From the NCBI RefSeq assembly GCF_000686525.1, contig NZ_JMKT01000012.1, positions 124,001 through 188,000 on the forward strand: a stretch of 64,000 bases of DNA, in the 5' to 3' direction. Within the stretch, counting starts at the first letter, position 1. Every line of letters starts with the position of its first letter. The translations under genes and the position numbers were made by a program. Shown piece by piece: positions 42,612 through 51,257 of the stretch. The stretch is from Desulfonatronovibrio hydrogenovorans DSM 9292 (GTDB lineage Bacteria > Desulfobacterota > Desulfovibrionia > Desulfovibrionales > Desulfonatronovibrionaceae). The notes beneath the pieces are model-generated. The model was not told the DNA's origin. It was given only the letters and a program-made list of their open reading frames with translations, and did no database searches.

Positions 42612-42757
42612 GTCTGGACGGATCCGGCTGGAAATATTCCCGGGTTTTCAGGTCCAAGGGCTGATTTACTGTCCAAAAGCATCCTCCAGCCGGTTGAACT
42701 TACCTGGCTCGGGGATGGATAAAAGCCCGGGCAGGAGAGTGCTGAAATCCGGGACAG

Positions 42758-43987
42758 CTAAAGGGGGCGCAGCATTTTTCGGGCCTGCCGGGCCAGTCGC
42801 CAGATCAGAAAACTGTTCAGGGCCCCTTCCCCCATCTTGGGCATGATCTTGCGGGCTGCTTCGGATGCAGCTGAGATTCCGGATACAGTGGTCACTTCTC
42901 CGTAAATCTCTTCGTAATAATCAGAAAAGGCTTCAAATCCGGCTTCAGCCTGTTCTCCAATGACCCCGCCCAGGTAGGCCTGGATGATGGCCCGGGCCAG
43001 GATGGTGGCTGACTGACCAGGGGCTGGTTTGAGATTGTAGATGACCATGAGTTCACTTATAAGTCTTAAAGAGGCGTAAAGGACAATGAACTGGTCAATG
43101 AACTTGACCGGAGAGGCAGCAGTGCCCAGCCCAACGGTCCGGATATAGGTCCTGGTCCTTTTCCGGGCTGCGTTATCCAGGATTCGGGCAAAGGTTTCAT
43201 CCATTTTTTTCAGCCATTGGTCGGCCTCCATCCAGCCCTGGTCCTCCAGGAGCTGTTTTTTATGGGCCCTGAGCCTGTCTACTGCTTCCCGGTCCAGGCC
43301 GGGAATGGTCTTCTGAACATCGTCTGCCGGGTATTCCCTGAGATATTCTTTTAATACCTCCCTGGCCTCTTCCTTTTTCTTTTCAGCCAGATACCTGAAT
43401 CTCCTTCTTCTGGCCAGGGCATTCAGGGTCTTCAGGTCTATTTTCGAGTGTTTTTTCAGAACCAGAAAGCCTTTCAAGGCCTTGGCCCCAGCCATGATTA
43501 TCAGGGATAAGAAAAAAAGAGCCCCCAGAGCTGTCAGCAAGTTCCAGGGAAAGGCAAGGACTGAGATCTGGGAGGCCAGCCTGATGCCCTGACTGAGCAG
43601 CAAGAGGCCGATAAGGGAGCCAGCAAAAATCAGGCTCCAGAGCATAAAGCTGTAAAAGAACCTGGGAATCCTGATGCCGGTCTTTTCCAGTTCCAGGATC
43701 TTTTCTTCAAACTGTCTCTGAAATTCTTCCTGCTCCTGGCGGAGCTGGTTTATTTCCTCCCTGGAAACCGGGTCAATCCTTTTGACCTGTTCAGAATCCG
43801 GCTCAAAGTCCGGACTGCCCAGGCCGGAATCATTTCTTCTTTCCTTATCTTGCAAAGGTTTGTCTGAGGCCTGGTTGCTGTCCAAAGCTTCTTCCGGATG
43901 ATCCCGGGCATGTTCCAGCCCGGAGTCCGGACCTGGATGGTCAAAAGGGTCTCCCAGGGCAGGGGGGTATTCTTTTTTTTCGCTCAC
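42758..43987 (-). CDS. ycjF: YcjF-like DUF697 membrane protein
   Basis: A 409-residue inner-membrane protein. Residues 1-95 are hydrophilic and acidic, then two transmembrane helices near 115-160 (FFYSFMLWSLIFAGSLIGLL; LLTALGALFFLSLIIM), a long cytoplasmic helical part, and the DUF697 domain from about 270 to 400 (VKFIDQFIVLYASLRLISEL, ARAIIQAYLGGVIGEQAEAG). It pairs with the GTPase-like YcjX, encoded 23 bp upstream on the same strand. In enterics the pair belongs to the phage-shock regulon; no psp genes are seen here. Confidence 0.85.
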   Translation of the reverse strand: MSEKKEYPPALGDPFDHPGPDSGLEHARDHPEEALDSNQASDKPLQDKERRNDSGLGSPDFEPDSEQVKRIDPVSREEINQLRQEQEEFQRQFEEKILELEKTGIRIPRFFYSFMLWSLIFAGSLIGLLLLSQGIRLASQISVLAFPWNLLTALGALFFLSLIIMAGAKALKGFLVLKKHSKIDLKTLNALARRRRFRYLAEKKKEEAREVLKEYLREYPADDVQKTIPGLDREAVDRLRAHKKQLLEDQGWMEADQWLKKMDETFARILDNAARKRTRTYIRTVGLGTAASPVKFIDQFIVLYASLRLISELMVIYNLKPAPGQSATILARAIIQAYLGGVIGEQAEAGFEAFSDYYEEIYGEVTTVSGISAASEAARKIMPKMGEGALNSFLIWRLARQARKMLRPL

Positions 43988-44010
43988 CTGAAACCTCGCT
44001 CAACAATGGG

Positions 44011-45342
44011 TTATCTGGAGATGAATTCAAAGATCCGGTCAAGACCAAGGTGTCTGGGCGGGATGAGATGGTTTTCCGGAGCATCCGGGTAGACCCTGTA
44101 AAAAGGGAATTCACCGGGTTTCCAGGTTTCCGGCCAGGCCGGGGGCAGCTCAGGCACGTCAAACTCCCTGAATTCCTTTTCCGGATTGTTGTAAACCAGC
44201 CTGCCTTTGAGCCGACGGACCCCCTGGACCGGAAAGGTGGACCGGCATGCACTGCACACAAACCATTCATGTTCAATTCCGGGCAGCATCCTTCTGGCCC
44301 GGTCAGCCAGCAGTTTAAGCAGGGACACCAGTCTCTTGTTTTCAATGTCCATGGGGTGAACCAGGTCTGCCTTGGCTGCCACAAAGGCCACCCGGTCAAG
44401 GCTTTTTTCCCAGAATCTCAAGTGTTTCAAAAGCTGGGAACCAATGCTTGAACCGGGCCTGAGCATTTCAAAAAGGTCAATGAGGATCTGGCGGTTGTCA
44501 TTATACCGGCCCACGCCTCCGGCCAAAAGAGACGGGATGTCCACCAGCACCACCAGGGTCCCGGTCCGGGATATCCTTTCAAAGACAGGCAGGGCTACTT
44601 CCTTTCTGTACCTGGTATAGGCAGAGGCCATTTCCTGAACCAGCCCGGGGTTCTTCCGGCGGAGCCTGGCAGGCAGGGGAGCAAACTGGCTGGCCCTGGA
44701 CAGCCCTGATACCCGGGCCTGGGCAATTTCCCTGGCAGAGCCCGGAGAAGCAGCCCGGCCCTTTCTGTCCAGGAGAAAGGTGGACGGTGAAATCAGGGGT
44801 TTGTAGGCCAGGATCAGCCGGGCCAGGGTCTCCCGGTAGCTGGTCAGAAGGGTGTCCCGGGAGATGCTGTCCTGCTGGACCTGTTCCAGATAGGACCGTG
44901 CAGCCCGGGCATAGTCATGGTGCCGGGCAAAGTGAGCCAGGATGTGCTCGGACCAGTCTGCAAAACTGCTGAAGGCGGCAATGGCTGCGTCTGCCACTCG
45001 TTCTCCTGGAAAATCAAAAAAGGTCATTTTCTGGGAAAAGAGTTTCCAGTCGGACCGCTGGAACTGGCAGACATACTGTGAACAATCAGTGGTCTTTTCC
45101 GGCCATCTCCCCCTGGCCAGGTCCTGGCGGTGATTGGAAAATAAAAAGGGAGCAGGCCATGAGCCCCGGTCCGGCAGTCTTCTAAAGCCGGTTATGTCAG
45201 CCCCTTTGCCAATATGAAATCCGCCCTGGCCGAATTCAGCCAGATGGGAAAGAAGGGAAGTCAGAAACACGGTCTTTCCGCCTCCAGCAATGCCGGTTAC
45301 AGCTATTTTGTTGTGCTGCCTGAGGTTCATCAGATTTTTCAT
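44011..45342 (-). CDS. ycjX: YcjX-family GTP-binding protein (DUF463)
   Basis: A 443-residue P-loop protein: GIAGGGKTVFLTSLLSHL (residues 18-35) is Walker A; FFDFPGERVADAA near residue 108 is the Asp/Gly motif; AFVAAKADLVHP near residue 330 is the base-specificity motif (xKAD). This matches YcjX, a stress-linked GTPase of unknown substrate that works with YcjF at the membrane. The start follows a possible - strand promoter (TTGTTT at 45456-45461, TATATT at 45434-45439). Confidence 0.9.
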   Translation of the reverse strand: MKNLMNLRQHNKIAVTGIAGGGKTVFLTSLLSHLAEFGQGGFHIGKGADITGFRRLPDRGSWPAPFLFSNHRQDLARGRWPEKTTDCSQYVCQFQRSDWKLFSQKMTFFDFPGERVADAAIAAFSSFADWSEHILAHFARHHDYARAARSYLEQVQQDSISRDTLLTSYRETLARLILAYKPLISPSTFLLDRKGRAASPGSAREIAQARVSGLSRASQFAPLPARLRRKNPGLVQEMASAYTRYRKEVALPVFERISRTGTLVVLVDIPSLLAGGVGRYNDNRQILIDLFEMLRPGSSIGSQLLKHLRFWEKSLDRVAFVAAKADLVHPMDIENKRLVSLLKLLADRARRMLPGIEHEWFVCSACRSTFPVQGVRRLKGRLVYNNPEKEFREFDVPELPPAWPETWKPGEFPFYRVYPDAPENHLIPPRHLGLDRIFEFISR

Positions 45343-45848
45343 GGATTCAAAGGGGTTCTGGGTTGGAAAGAATATTTGGCTGAACAGGCCCTGGCTGCAG
45401 CCTGGAAGGCCCCAAGCCAGATAATTTCAGGACAATATAATTGAGATCAGTGCTGAAAACAAGTCAGGCTTTGTCCGGATTAGAAGTCCTGACAGCAGGA
45501 GAGGTGGTCCGGGGAACAGCCTGCACCGGGGCAGATATGCTTTTTTGCTGTTTAAGGTCAGGCACTTTTCCTGAAGTTGCCGGACCAGATCCGCTCTGAC
45601 CTTGGCTGGGTCGGAAGCATGGATCTGTCCTGGGACTGCTGTGTAGAACTGACTTCGATACTAAGCAAAAAGCTGACCCGGCTGAAGGATAAATGGCTCA
45701 GCCATTCTAATATGTTGGAAACATATGATTTCATTAAGGTGCTGAGTTGACAGTAAATTCAAGGAATTGCTACTCAATTTTTTGGGAAATATGAGAAGTG
45801 TTTTTTTGAATTCCGGATAATAACATTGTGCGCTTGCTGAAATCACTA
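45343..45848. other. about 500-bp noncoding stretch at the edge of the accessory patch
   Basis: The left part holds the probable ycjX promoter (45434-45461, - strand). From about 45690 the sequence turns markedly AT-richer, marking the left edge of the accessory segment. Several short frames exist but none has a ribosome site or protein-like composition that I would support. Confidence 0.4.
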
Positions 45849-45881
45849 TTGACGTCATAACGTTTTGGATCTATAACGTCA
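45849..45881 (+). promoter_or_regulatory. toxin-antitoxin promoter embedded in an inverted-repeat operator
   Basis: -35 TTGACG (45849-45854), 16 bp, -10 CTATAA (45871-45876). The same bases form an inverted repeat: TGACGTCATA (45850-45859) against TATAACGTCA (45872-45881), 9 of 10 matching. One half-site covers the -35 and the other the -10. The antitoxin start is 20 bp downstream, with GGAGGTG between. This is the usual layout for autorepression by an RHH antitoxin. Confidence 0.75.
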
Positions 45882-45901
45882 CAACCATTGGAGGTGACAT
45901 C

Positions 45902-46135
45902 ATGGCAACACCAGCAAAAAGAGCGACCGTGTATTTCGATCCTTCCATACACAAAGCCCTGAAATTAAAATCAATAGAAACATCGAAATCAATTTCAGAA
46001 CTTGTCAATGAGGCAGTCAAGGCGGCACTTGCAGAGGATGCTGAGGATGTAGCTGCATTCGAGGAAAGGGCGAATGAGCCGTTGATCAGTTTTTCCGAAA
46101 TGCTTAAAAGGCTGAAAAAAGATGGGAGCATATGA
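45902..46135 (+). CDS. ribbon-helix-helix antitoxin
   Basis: A 77-residue antitoxin. The N-terminal strand RATVYFDPSIHKALKLKS and helices through SISELVNEAVKAALAED form a ribbon-helix-helix DNA-binding domain; the acidic C-terminal half (EERANEPLISFSEMLKRLKK) would wrap the toxin. It overlaps the RelE gene by 14 bp. An operator-promoter lies just upstream, so it probably represses its own operon. Confidence 0.88.
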   Translation: MATPAKRATVYFDPSIHKALKLKSIETSKSISELVNEAVKAALAEDAEDVAAFEERANEPLISFSEMLKRLKKDGSI

Positions 46136-46379
46136 ACTATTTTTCAGGGAATCGGTTTGGAAAGAACTCAAAAAGATACCCAAATCCGATCTGAAAAAAA
46201 TCCTTTCCCGAATTGAGCAACTTGGAAATGATCCTCGGCCTATGGGGTGCGAAAAACTCACAGGCCATGAACTGTACAGAATTCGTCAAGGGAATTATCG
46301 GATCGTGTATTCGATTCAGGATAACGAGCTTACGGTATGGGTGGTTAAGGTCGGCCATCGCAAAAATGTATATCGCTGA
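46122..46379 (+). CDS. RelE/ParE-superfamily toxin
   Basis: An 85-residue RelE-type toxin: FRESVWKELKKIPKSDLKKI, LTGHELYRIRQGNYRIVYSI, VVKVGHRKNVYR. The Arg residues in the middle (YRIRQGNYR) and the final HRKNVY are the catalytic set of RelE mRNA interferases. It is translationally coupled to the antitoxin by a 14-bp overlap. Complete and apparently intact. Confidence 0.92.
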   Translation: MGAYELFFRESVWKELKKIPKSDLKKILSRIEQLGNDPRPMGCEKLTGHELYRIRQGNYRIVYSIQDNELTVWVVKVGHRKNVYR

Positions 46380-46463
46380 GTGAGCAGGCGCCTGCTGGCG
46401 GACTCGCAGAAGTTCGCCGGTCAGCCGTAATGTTGGCGCGGCGCCAAGAAAGGAAATGACCCA

Positions 46464-47216
46464 ATGGATGACTACAAACTTTTGATCGACCTGCACAAAC
46501 AAGGTTATCGGCAGGCACCCGGTGGAGATGCCCAGACCGAATTTGCCATAAAACTTGCCATGATTGACCAGACCGCACCTCTGAAGATTGCTGATATCGG
46601 ATGCGGTACTGGTGCATCCACCCTCGTGCTTGCCAGGCTCTTGAATGCCCAGATCACGGCGGTGGACTTCCTTCAGGATTTCTTGGACCTTCTGAATCAA
46701 AAAGCCGAAAACGCAGGGGTTGCAGACCGGATATCTACCCTTGCATGCTCCATGGACGACCTGCCATTCGCTGATGAGGAATTGGACGTCATCTGGTCCG
46801 AGGGGGCTATCTACAACATCGGGTTTGAAAAAGGCCTGGCCGAGTGGCGGCGCTTCCTTAAACCGGGTGGTCTGCTGGTTGTCTCTGAGGTCACATGGCT
46901 GACGGATTCTCGACCAGCGGAACTCCAGGAACACTGGGATAGTGAGTATCCCGAGATCAATCTGGCTTCGGCCAAGATCAGGGTTTTGGAGAAACAAGGC
47001 TATTCGCCCATCGGGTACTTTGTTTTGCCGGAGCATTGCTGGCTGGACGAATACTACCGGCCTATGCAGGCGAGATTTGATGACTTCCTGAACCGAAACA
47101 AAAACAGCGAAGAAGCACGTGAGATTGTGGACGCAGAGCAGCAGGAAATTGACCTCTACGAAAGATACAAAAACCACATCAGCTATGGAATGTATCTTGC
47201 AAGAAAATTGAAATAG
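46464..47216 (+). CDS. class I SAM-dependent methyltransferase
   Basis: A 250-residue methyltransferase of the Methyltransf_11/25 type. Motif I ADIGCGTGASTLVLAR near residues 37-52, motif II ITAVDFLQDFLDLL, post-motif LPFADEELDVIWSEGAIYNI and FLKPGGLLVVSEVTW. AAGGAA precedes the ATG. Substrate unknown; it is a small-molecule type rather than DNA methylase. It lies in the accessory patch between two noncoding spacers with dyads and may be a mobile cassette gene. Confidence 0.83.
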   Translation: MDDYKLLIDLHKQGYRQAPGGDAQTEFAIKLAMIDQTAPLKIADIGCGTGASTLVLARLLNAQITAVDFLQDFLDLLNQKAENAGVADRISTLACSMDDLPFADEELDVIWSEGAIYNIGFEKGLAEWRRFLKPGGLLVVSEVTWLTDSRPAELQEHWDSEYPEINLASAKIRVLEKQGYSPIGYFVLPEHCWLDEYYRPMQARFDDFLNRNKNSEEAREIVDAEQQEIDLYERYKNHISYGMYLARKLK

Positions 47217-47324
47217 GGGGCGAACAACAGCCTGCTTTGTTCGTGCTGCTGTGCGCTGCAGAGCCTGGGTGTCAGGCAAGCCCTGCAGGCGTAAGAACAA
47301 TCAATATTTTCAAAGGAATTTTAT

Positions 47325-47702
47325 ATGGATGCAAACATAGAACCCAGGCAGTACCTTGTAATTCAAGACCACACCAGTGAGTATCCTGAACCCATCACCT
47401 TTGAAAAAGGCGCTCCTTTGACTGTGGGGGAGAAATATGAAGGTCCGGAAGACTGGGATAACTGGTTTTTCTGTGAAACACCCGGACAAAAAGGGGGCTG
47501 GGTTCCAGCCCAGATTATTGAGACCCTTAAGGACAAGACTGCCCGGGCTAGTCAAAGCTATACAGCAAAAGAACTGAATGTCCGCCAGGGGGACTTGCTT
47601 GTTGGCTCAAAAATTCTAAACGGCTGGGTCTGGTGTAACAGATCCGGCCGTTCAGAGTCAGGCTGGGTTCCTCTGGCATGCCTTCAGGAATCTGGGCAGT
47701 GA
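47325..47702 (+). CDS. small protein with two SH3-like domains
   Basis: A 125-residue protein with two tandem bacterial SH3-variant units: residues about 8-65 (ISF-type start PITFEKGAPLTVGEKYEGPE, then FFCETPGQKGGWVPAQIIE) and about 68-122 (YTAKELNVRQGDLLVGSKIL, WCNRSGRSESGWVPLACL). Each ends in GWVP, the mark of the fold. No signal peptide, so a cytoplasmic peptide- or protein-binding role is more likely than wall binding. AAAGGAA precedes the start. Similar proteins are often found as lone genes. Confidence 0.78.
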   Translation: MDANIEPRQYLVIQDHTSEYPEPITFEKGAPLTVGEKYEGPEDWDNWFFCETPGQKGGWVPAQIIETLKDKTARASQSYTAKELNVRQGDLLVGSKILNGWVWCNRSGRSESGWVPLACLQESGQ

Positions 47703-47727
47703 TTTCCCGCTGTGCTGCGCAGCTTAA

Positions 47728-48038
<311 letters not shown>

Positions 48039-48062
48039 TACCCACCCAGCCGGCAGGTATGA

Positions 48063-48185
48063 ACAACAAGCATCCTGCTGCTGGAAAGATTTTTCAATTT
48101 CAGCCACCCACAAGGGATTTGCGGTGTGTTCAGCCCGGCGGAGATCAACGAAATCTTACAGCTCATTGAACGGTTGGCGGTTTGA
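48063..48185 (+). pseudogene. orphan coding remnant without start codon
   Basis: A 40-codon frame between two TGA codons with protein-like content (TSILLLERFFNFSHPQGICG, then VFSPAEINEILQLIERLAV) and no ATG/GTG near its beginning. It looks like the C-terminal end of a lost gene. Family not recognised. Confidence is low because it rests on composition only. Confidence 0.3.
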
Positions 48186-48259
48186 TGATATGAACCGCGA
48201 AAGACATGACAAAGGAAAGATGATCATTTTTGTGGCGTCACGAAAATGATTCTGAAGTT

Positions 48260-48285
48260 TAAACCCATCGAATTCGATGGGTTTA
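48260..48285. repeat. perfect 26-bp palindrome
   Basis: TAAACCCATCGAA followed by its exact complement TTCGATGGGTTTA, no loop. A second inverted repeat follows at 48294-48317 and ends in TTTT. Could be a cruciform-prone operator or part of a composite terminator. Confidence 0.8.
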
Positions 48286-48391
48286 GGTTGGCGAAAGGGG
48301 TCGAGATCGACCCTTTTGAAAACGAACGCCAGAATGAACCCTCAGGTTCCAATTATGGCGAAAGTGCCACAATAAGCAGGATGGTCCAATC

Positions 48392-49207
48392 ATGACAACC
48401 GGCAAGGAAATTGTCGTCCTCACTGAGACTGTGCGCGTCCAGCAGGATGATTACATCTCATTGACGGATATCGCCAGATACCGAAATGCCGACGATCCCC
48501 GGTTTGTCATTCAGAACTGGATGCGTACCCGTTTTACCCTGGAATTTTTGGGAATTTGGGAGCAGCTGAACAACCCTGATTTTAACCGTGTCGAATTCGA
48601 GGCGGTTAAAAATGAGTCCGGCAGCAACGCCTTTGTCATGACACCAACCAAGTGGGTCAGCCTCACCGGAGCCATAGGCGTTATCTCCAAATCAGGGCGC
48701 TATGGGGGAACCTACGCCCACAAAGACATCGCCTTTGAGTTCGCCTCCTGGGTGTCGGTAGAGTTCAAGCTCTACCTGATCAAGGAGTTCCAGCGCCTCA
48801 AAGAGCAGGAATTCCAGCAGCTCGGCTGGGATATCCGCCGCAACCTGGCCAAAATCAATTACCGCATCCACACCGACGCCATCAAGACGAACCTGATCCC
48901 GCCCGAGCTGTCGCCCCAACAAATCAATTTCATCTACGCCAGCGAAGCAGACCTGCTGAACATGGCCTTGTTTGGAAAAACCGCTAAACAGTGGCGGGAC
49001 GAGTATCCTGACCACAAAGGCAATATTCGCGACCAAGCCAATGTCTCTCAGCTTGTCTGCCTGGCCAATCTCGAAACCCTGAACGCCCACTTCATTCATC
49101 AGGGTCTGCCCCAGGCCGAGCGGCTGAAGATTTTGAATCAGACCGCCATTCATCAAATGAAGCTTCTGCTTGCTGACAGAAAGATCGAGCAGTTGGAAGG
49201 AAAATAG
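48392..49207 (+). CDS. KilA-N domain-containing protein
   Basis: A 271-residue protein with an N-terminal KilA-N DNA-binding domain (residues about 15-130: YISLTDIARYRNADDPRFVI, WMRTRFTLEFLGIWEQLNNP, WVSLTGAIGVISKSGRYGGT, FEFASWVSVEFKLYLIKEFQ) and a C-terminal helical region (about 140-271). KilA-N proteins come from phages and mobile elements and also sit inside type I restriction loci. Here it is directly before a stub of hsdM. Intact reading frame. Confidence 0.88.
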   Translation: MTTGKEIVVLTETVRVQQDDYISLTDIARYRNADDPRFVIQNWMRTRFTLEFLGIWEQLNNPDFNRVEFEAVKNESGSNAFVMTPTKWVSLTGAIGVISKSGRYGGTYAHKDIAFEFASWVSVEFKLYLIKEFQRLKEQEFQQLGWDIRRNLAKINYRIHTDAIKTNLIPPELSPQQINFIYASEADLLNMALFGKTAKQWRDEYPDHKGNIRDQANVSQLVCLANLETLNAHFIHQGLPQAERLKILNQTAIHQMKLLLADRKIEQLEGK

Positions 49208-49209
49208 CA

Positions 49210-49356
49210 ATGCTGCAGAACAACCCCGAACTCAAAGGCAAGATCGACCAGCTCTGGAACAAGTGCTGGTCCGGCGGGGTCTCCAACCCGTCCACCGCAT
49301 CCGGCGCAGGATCGAAGTGGATGAAAGCCAGATCCCTGCCAGGCAGCCGGGCATAG
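49210..49356 (+). pseudogene. N-terminal stub of a type I restriction methylase (hsdM)
   Basis: A 48-codon ORF beginning MLQNNPELKGKIDQLWNKCW and continuing SGGVSNPSTA, which is the conserved N-terminus of HsdM subunits. Homology ends after about 27 codons; the rest of the frame (to TAG 49354) is unrelated. The remaining 450 or so codons of hsdM are absent, as are hsdS and hsdR. The deletion end point near 49290 also marks the right border of the accessory patch. Confidence 0.65.
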
Positions 49357-49414
49357 TTTTGTCAGGCCGGTAATATAATTCCCAGGGTTGAACCGAACAC
49401 CAAAGGAGGTTGTC

Positions 49415-49639
49415 ATGGCCAGGGAGTATCTGGTGGTTTTGTTTTCCAGTAAACGGCGGGTCAAGATCAATGGTCAGTTCATGGGGTATACCAATACCAA
49501 ACTTGAACTGGAAGGGGGCAGATATGAGGTCACCCTTGGTCCGCCTGCCAACTTCAGTCCTGAGGCCCAGGCCATCGACCTGAAACAGACCGCTTCCCTG
49601 CAACCCATGACCATAGAATTTAAAAAGGTGGAGCAATGA
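49415..49639 (+). CDS. small PEGA-like protein
   Basis: 74 residues from ATG 49415 (MAREYLVVLFSSKRRVKING), preceded by AAAGGAGG at 49401-49408; the longer frame from 49388 has no ribosome site. The pattern RRVKINGQFMGYTNTKLELE followed by GGRYEVTLGP is that of a PEGA domain, a small beta fold that usually contacts the cell surface, but no signal peptide is present. Its stop overlaps the patatin start by 4 bp, so the two are coupled. Confidence 0.75.
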   Translation: MAREYLVVLFSSKRRVKINGQFMGYTNTKLELEGGRYEVTLGPPANFSPEAQAIDLKQTASLQPMTIEFKKVEQ

Positions 49640-51096
49640 ACAGATCCATTTTGCTGAGCTTTGCCTGCCTGCTGGTCCTGGTCCTGTCCAGCGGGTGCGC
49701 CCATTACCAGGTAAATGAGCAGAGCAGGGAGTTTGACCAGGAATCAGGCTACAGGTTTGATGCCTTAGAGTCCGGTCCGGACAATACTGATTCTTTGTTT
49801 GTCTGCTTGATGTTCTCTGGAGGCGGGACCAGGGCTGCAGCCCTGTCCTACGGAGTGATGCAGGCCTTGCATGAGACCCGGATCGTTGTTGACGGCCGGG
49901 AAAAGAGTCTTCTGGATGAGGTGGACTGTATTTCCTCGGTGTCTGGGGGGTCTTTTACAGCTGCTTATTACGGCCTGTTCAGGGAGGATCTGTTTCAGGA
50001 CTTCCGGCCTCAGTTTCTGGAGCGGAACATCCAGGCCAATCTGGCTGCCGGGCTGTTTAATCCGGTCAACTGGTTCAGACTGGCTTCACCCTATTTCAGC
50101 CGGATTGACATGGCTGCAGAACTCTATAACCGGGAGATATTCAAAGATGCCCGGTTCAGCAGCCTAAAGGACAATGGCCGGCCTTTGATTATTCTCAATG
50201 CCACCAATCTTGGCAGTGAACGCCGCTTTGAATTCACCCAGGAATACTTTGATGCCATGGGCTCGCGCCTGGACTCCTATCCTGTATCCAGGGCTGTGGC
50301 TGCTTCTTCAGCCTTTCCTTATCTTCTGACCCCCATCAGTCTGAAGAACTACCCGGTGGCTGCAAACTATACTGAACCCTGGTGGTACCAGGGAGCTCTG
50401 GACCCGGAAAACTGGACTTCCAGCCGGTATAATGCCGCCCGGAATCTGGGGGTATATCTGGATGAAGACAACAAATACGTCCATCTCATGGACGGCGGCC
50501 TGTCCGACAATGTCGGGGCCAGGGCGGTCCTGGACGCATATGACCGGGGTTTTATCCGGACCCGGATCAACCAGGGCCGGATTGATCAGCTGGTCCTGAT
50601 CGTGGTCAATGCCCGGACCAAGGGAGAGGACACTTTGAGCACCAGACCCAAGCCGCCTGGTCTTTTTACGGTAGCAGCCAAGACCGCCACAGTGGCCATG
50701 GACAATTACAGCCATGAAAGTGTGGCCAGTCTGCGGGAGGAACTGTATGCCCGGGTCCAGACCCAGAAGGATGAGCAGGCCTGTATTGACCTGCTGGCTG
50801 AGCACTGTCCGGACGCGCCCAGACCCTTTGCCCTGGCTGCAGAGGTGGACCCGTATGTTATTGAGATCAATTTTGAGGCTGCAGACCTGCTTCCGGACGA
50901 AGATCCGCGCTACTATCTTGATCTGCCCACTTCATTCAAGCTCAGTACCCAGCAGGTGGAAAAGCTGGTCAACATCGGTCCCAGGCTTTTGCAGGCATCA
51001 CCCCAATTCCAATGCCTGCTCAAGGTACTGGAAGCTGAAAGCCAGGGCCTGGACAGGCCTGAGGAATGTCCCATGGGGGCCGGCATTTTTCCCTGA
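49636..51096 (+). CDS. patatin-like phospholipase lipoprotein
   Basis: A 486-residue lipoprotein (lipobox LSSGC, Cys21). Residues about 55-320 form a patatin fold: oxyanion motif FSGGGTRAAALSYG near 60-73, nucleophile Ser103 in SVSGGS, and the catalytic Asp286 in MDGGLSDN. It should hydrolyse phospholipid or acyl esters outside the cytoplasm. The C-terminal 150 residues (after about 330) are unassigned. Coupled with the PEGA-like gene upstream; a terminator palindrome follows at 51125. Confidence 0.9.
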   Translation: MNRSILLSFACLLVLVLSSGCAHYQVNEQSREFDQESGYRFDALESGPDNTDSLFVCLMFSGGGTRAAALSYGVMQALHETRIVVDGREKSLLDEVDCISSVSGGSFTAAYYGLFREDLFQDFRPQFLERNIQANLAAGLFNPVNWFRLASPYFSRIDMAAELYNREIFKDARFSSLKDNGRPLIILNATNLGSERRFEFTQEYFDAMGSRLDSYPVSRAVAASSAFPYLLTPISLKNYPVAANYTEPWWYQGALDPENWTSSRYNAARNLGVYLDEDNKYVHLMDGGLSDNVGARAVLDAYDRGFIRTRINQGRIDQLVLIVVNARTKGEDTLSTRPKPPGLFTVAAKTATVAMDNYSHESVASLREELYARVQTQKDEQACIDLLAEHCPDAPRPFALAAEVDPYVIEINFEAADLLPDEDPRYYLDLPTSFKLSTQQVEKLVNIGPRLLQASPQFQCLLKVLEAESQGLDRPEECPMGAGIFP

Positions 51097-51121
51097 TGCA
51101 TCGGCCTGGATTGTTTGCCAC

Positions 51122-51154
51122 AAAAAAGCCCGGATGCATATGCATCCGGGCTTT
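51122..51154. terminator. bidirectional terminator between patatin gene and tRNA-Asp
   Basis: A perfect 30-bp palindrome (51125-51154, arms AAAGCCCGGATGCAT and complement) flanked by six A on the left. Reading the - strand it ends the tRNA-Val/tRNA-Asp transcript with a T6 tail; reading + it can end the patatin transcript. Confidence 0.9.
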
Positions 51155-51164
51155 GATTTTGCTG

Positions 51165-51241
<77 letters not shown>

Positions 51242-51257
51242 GCATTATATAATCACA

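Larger units (their letters stand above)
48039..48391. other. 353-bp decayed spacer with palindromes
   Basis: Holds the remnant at 48063-48185, a perfect 26-bp palindrome at 48260-48285 and an adjacent imperfect hairpin (AAAGGGGTCGA at 48294 with TCGACCCTTTT at 48307). No complete gene. The KilA-N gene starts at 48392 with a weak GCAGG-type ribosome site. Confidence 0.5.
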
